Of a stretch of 6,686 nucleotides of DNA, positions 6,235 to 6,686 are shown in pieces; position 1 is the first letter of the stretch, and the number at the start of each line of letters is the position of its first letter. Below the pieces are notes generated by a model that saw only the letters and a program-made list of their open reading frames with translations, was not told the origin of the DNA and did not search any database. The position numbers were made by a program, and so were the translations under genes. This DNA is from Anaerolinea thermophila (lineage in GTDB: Bacteria; Chloroflexota; Anaerolineae; Anaerolineales; Villigracilaceae). The stretch spans positions 1 to 6,686 of the forward strand of contig DZBA01000193.1 of the NCBI GenBank assembly GCA_022729775.1, in the 5' to 3' direction.

Positions 6235-6242
6235 GGTTGATG
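6222..6242 (-). repeat. Possible short heptamer tract over the fmdE start codon
   Basis: On the plus strand the units are GTTGAAG, GTTCATG, GTTGATG (pairwise 5/7 to 6/7 matches). The middle one contains the reverse complement of the fmdE ATG. It has only three degenerate units, so chance is a real alternative; it is listed because of its resemblance to the other gene-edge arrays. Confidence 0.3.
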
Positions 6243-6244
6243 AT

Positions 6245-6250
6245 TCCTCT
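6245..6250 (-). promoter_or_regulatory. Shine-Dalgarno of fmdE
   Basis: The minus-strand sequence AGAGGA ends 10 nt before the ATG at 6234. It lies outside every helix described in the leader, consistent with control by termination rather than by masking the ribosome site. Confidence 0.65.
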
Positions 6251-6254
6251 GGTG

Positions 6255-6409
6255 AGCAGGCTAATAGACTGTTTATTACTCTTTCTGTACACGGATGACG
6301 CGGATTTCACGGATTCTGACAGAAAAATATTTTCAAACTTCGCGCTTGTCCGTGTCATCCGTTAAATCCGTGTACAAAAGGTTTGTAATGCAAAAATCAA
6401 GCAGGCTAA
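6255..6409. repeat. 10-bp direct repeats (AGCAGGCTAA) flanking the inverted nonamer segment
   Basis: AGCAGGCTAA occurs at 6255-6264 and 6400-6409, bracketing 135 bp (6265-6399) that contain the inverted nonamer arrays. Inside the direct repeats the two ends also show partial inverted similarity (ATTAC plus a pyrimidine run leading into TGTACACGGAT). The layout resembles a small non-autonomous insertion with a target-site duplication, but there is no coding capacity and a 12-bp inverted repeat extends past one boundary, so this is tentative. Confidence 0.35.
6286..6376. repeat. Inverted pair of nonamer arrays (ACGGATNNN type)
   Basis: The left arm begins TGTAC followed by ACGGATGAC, GCGGATTTC, ACGGATTCT (6291-6317). 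The right arm, read on the opposite strand from 6376, begins TGTAC followed by ACGGATTTA, ACGGATGAC, ACGGACAAG (6371-6345). The outer 11 nt (6286-6296 and 6366-6376) are perfect inverted repeats, and a 27-nt spacer separates the arrays. A transcript could fold into a long imperfect hairpin. It lies in the fmdE 5' untranslated region, between the terminator and the ribosome site. Confidence 0.8.
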
Positions 6410-6432
6410 AACGACCAAGATTGCATTACAAA
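6382..6432. repeat. 12-bp perfect inverted repeat overlapping the terminator T-tract
   Basis: The 12 bases at 6382-6393 (TTTGTAATGCAA) are the reverse complement of 6421-6432, with a 27-nt loop. On the minus strand the 5' arm uses the end of the terminator U-run, so this hairpin can form only in read-through transcripts. It may be a second regulatory hairpin or a remnant of an insertion. Confidence 0.6.
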
Positions 6433-6464
6433 AAAAAGCGTTGTCCTGTGAAAAGGGACAACGC
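6430..6464 (-). terminator. Intrinsic terminator in the fmdE leader
   Basis: On the minus strand GCGTTGTCC (6464-6456) pairs perfectly with GGACAACGC (6446-6438) across a 9-nt loop, giving a 9-bp GC-rich stem followed at once by eight T (6437-6430). The orientation stops transcripts coming from the right. No open frame from beyond the right edge on the minus strand passes about position 6605, so the transcript it ends is most simply the leader RNA at 6481-6598, making it an attenuator about 200 nt upstream of fmdE. Confidence 0.8.
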
Positions 6465-6480
6465 CTGAGATTTACGCGTG

Positions 6481-6598
6481 TCTCCTTTCCAAAAAAAGGG
6501 GGATGAAGCGTTTCCGCTTTCACCTGGTGGGACAGGCTTAAGCCTGTCCTACTGTCCTGCCGCCGTGCATTTTCGTTTAGGCGGTCAGGCTTCGGAGA
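6481..6598 (-). promoter_or_regulatory. Structured leader RNA upstream of fmdE-yqeB, candidate molybdenum/tungsten cofactor riboswitch
   Basis: Read on the minus strand, this segment folds by eye into a closed multi-helix junction. P1 pairs TCTCC (6598-6594) with GGAGA (6485-6481). P2 pairs CCTG-CCGCC with GGCGG-CAGG (6589-6580 with 6564-6556, bulged A6585). P3 is a 20-nt palindrome (6549-6530). P4 pairs GGTG-AAGCG with CGCTT-CATC (6524-6515 with 6510-6502, bulged A6520, one G-T pair) around a GAAA tetraloop. The intrinsic terminator begins 16 nt after P1. An aptamer-terminator layout ahead of fmdE and yqeB suggests the Moco/Tuco RNA family, which precedes Mo/W cofactor, transport and enzyme genes and uses a GNRA-loop hairpin. 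I cannot verify the consensus positions from memory, so the regulatory-RNA call is stronger than the ligand call. Confidence 0.55.
6530..6549. repeat. 20-bp perfect palindrome (helix P3 of the leader RNA)
   Basis: Ten-base half-site GGACAGGCTT is followed by its exact reverse complement. As RNA it gives an 8-bp hairpin with a UUAA loop. A further GGACAG copy lies just upstream on the minus strand (6557-6552). The GGACA elements can also pair with TGTCC in the terminator stem, a possible basis for alternative folding. Confidence 0.8.
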
Positions 6599-6605
6599 GA
6601 TGGTC

Positions 6606-6611
6606 AATATA
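6606..6611 (-). promoter_or_regulatory. Candidate -10 element of the fmdE leader transcript
   Basis: Minus-strand TATATT matches the -10 consensus at 5 of 6 positions. It would start transcription near 6599, immediately before the first P1 base at 6598. No convincing -35 is seen 16-18 nt upstream, so the support is mainly positional. Confidence 0.35.
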
Positions 6612-6680
6612 ACTGATTTGAAAGCGCGCTGGTAGTGATTTTCATCCTATGTATGGCATAAGGTGGCGCGTGATTTTGGG

Positions 6681-6686
6681 TAAAAT
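6681..6686 (+). promoter_or_regulatory. Possible -10 element (TAAAAT) at the right edge
   Basis: GGGTAAAAT ends the window and resembles the TGGTAGAAT element before the gene at 664. If the leaderless pattern holds, a plus-strand gene would start about 7 nt beyond the edge, divergent from the fmdE leader. No -35 is evident. Confidence 0.25.

Larger units (their letters stand above)
6235..6686. other. 452-bp non-coding region upstream of fmdE
   Basis: No protein gene is supported here on either strand; the 78- and 81-codon open frames lie over repeats and hairpins and show no domain-like sequence. Contents from right to left on the minus strand are: a possible promoter, the structured leader RNA, the intrinsic terminator, a 12-bp inverted repeat, the inverted nonamer arrays between 10-bp direct repeats, and the fmdE ribosome site. 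The last 75 bases (6612-6686) hold only a possible plus-strand -10 at the very edge. Confidence 0.75.

Noticed and set aside
6286..6376. CRISPR-like array
   Set aside because: Units are contiguous nonamers without unique spacers and are inverted about a centre; there are no cas genes nearby.
6461..6530. TPP riboswitch on the plus strand suggested by CTGAGA at 6465-6470
   Set aside because: The downstream ACCTGATC-type and GGAGG elements of the thi-box are missing, and no plus-strand gene follows within the window.
6503..6541. Short plus-strand ORF (MKRFRFHLVGQA) preceded by GGGGG, a possible leader peptide
   Set aside because: The G-run is directly adjacent to the ATG, too close for a ribosome site, and the sequence is the complement of helix P4 and part of P3.
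6362..6607. 81-codon minus-strand open frame in the fmdE leader
   Set aside because: It runs through the palindrome, GAAA hairpin, terminator and T-tract; its codons are better explained by RNA structure, and it lacks a convincing start.

Overview
The window looks like chromosomal DNA of a moderately GC-rich bacterium, most likely Chloroflexota, class Anaerolineae. This is inferred from lipoproteins with a Pro/Thr-rich linker after the lipid anchor, a tandem-domain ThyX-like protein, a YqeB/FmdE molybdoenzyme-maturation pair, apparently leaderless genes, and heptamer repeat tracts at gene edges. No 16S gene or taxonomic marker is present, so the placement is tentative.

Layout, left to right. 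(1) A minus-strand calcineurin-like metallophosphoesterase starts at 601 and runs off the left edge (200 codons visible). (2) A 62-bp divergent intergenic region holds two candidate promoters, each with its -10 exactly 7 nt before an ATG, so both flanking genes may be leaderless. (3) A plus-strand run of four closely spaced genes follows: two paralogous lipoproteins with a polysaccharide-deacetylase-like fold (the first keeps the Asp-His-His metal ligands, the second has lost all three), a HIT-family nucleotide hydrolase/transferase, and a 479-aa protein with two ThyX-like domains. (4) Two minus-strand genes converge on this run with only 7 bp between stops: yqeB (selenium-dependent molybdenum hydroxylase system protein) preceded by fmdE with an 8-bp gap. 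(5) A 452-bp non-coding region (6235-6686) lies upstream of fmdE. On the minus strand it contains a candidate -10, a multi-helix leader RNA closed by a TCTCC/GGAGA stem and carrying a GAAA-tetraloop hairpin, a strong intrinsic terminator, and then an inverted pair of nonamer arrays before the fmdE ribosome-binding site. This reads as a riboswitch with transcription-termination output in front of molybdenum-related genes; a molybdenum/tungsten cofactor (Moco/Tuco) riboswitch is the leading hypothesis.

Functional picture. FmdE and YqeB probably act together in preparing molybdenum (or Se/Mo) enzymes and are likely controlled by the leader RNA. The HIT and ThyX-like genes are translationally coupled and suggest nucleotide metabolism. 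The lipoprotein pair would act outside the membrane on cell-envelope polysaccharide, with the second copy probably non-catalytic. An unexpected theme is that short heptamer arrays sit at protein ends or linkers (lipoprotein N-terminus, ThyX interdomain linker, and the C-termini of ThyX and YqeB) and supply both stop codons of the convergent pair.
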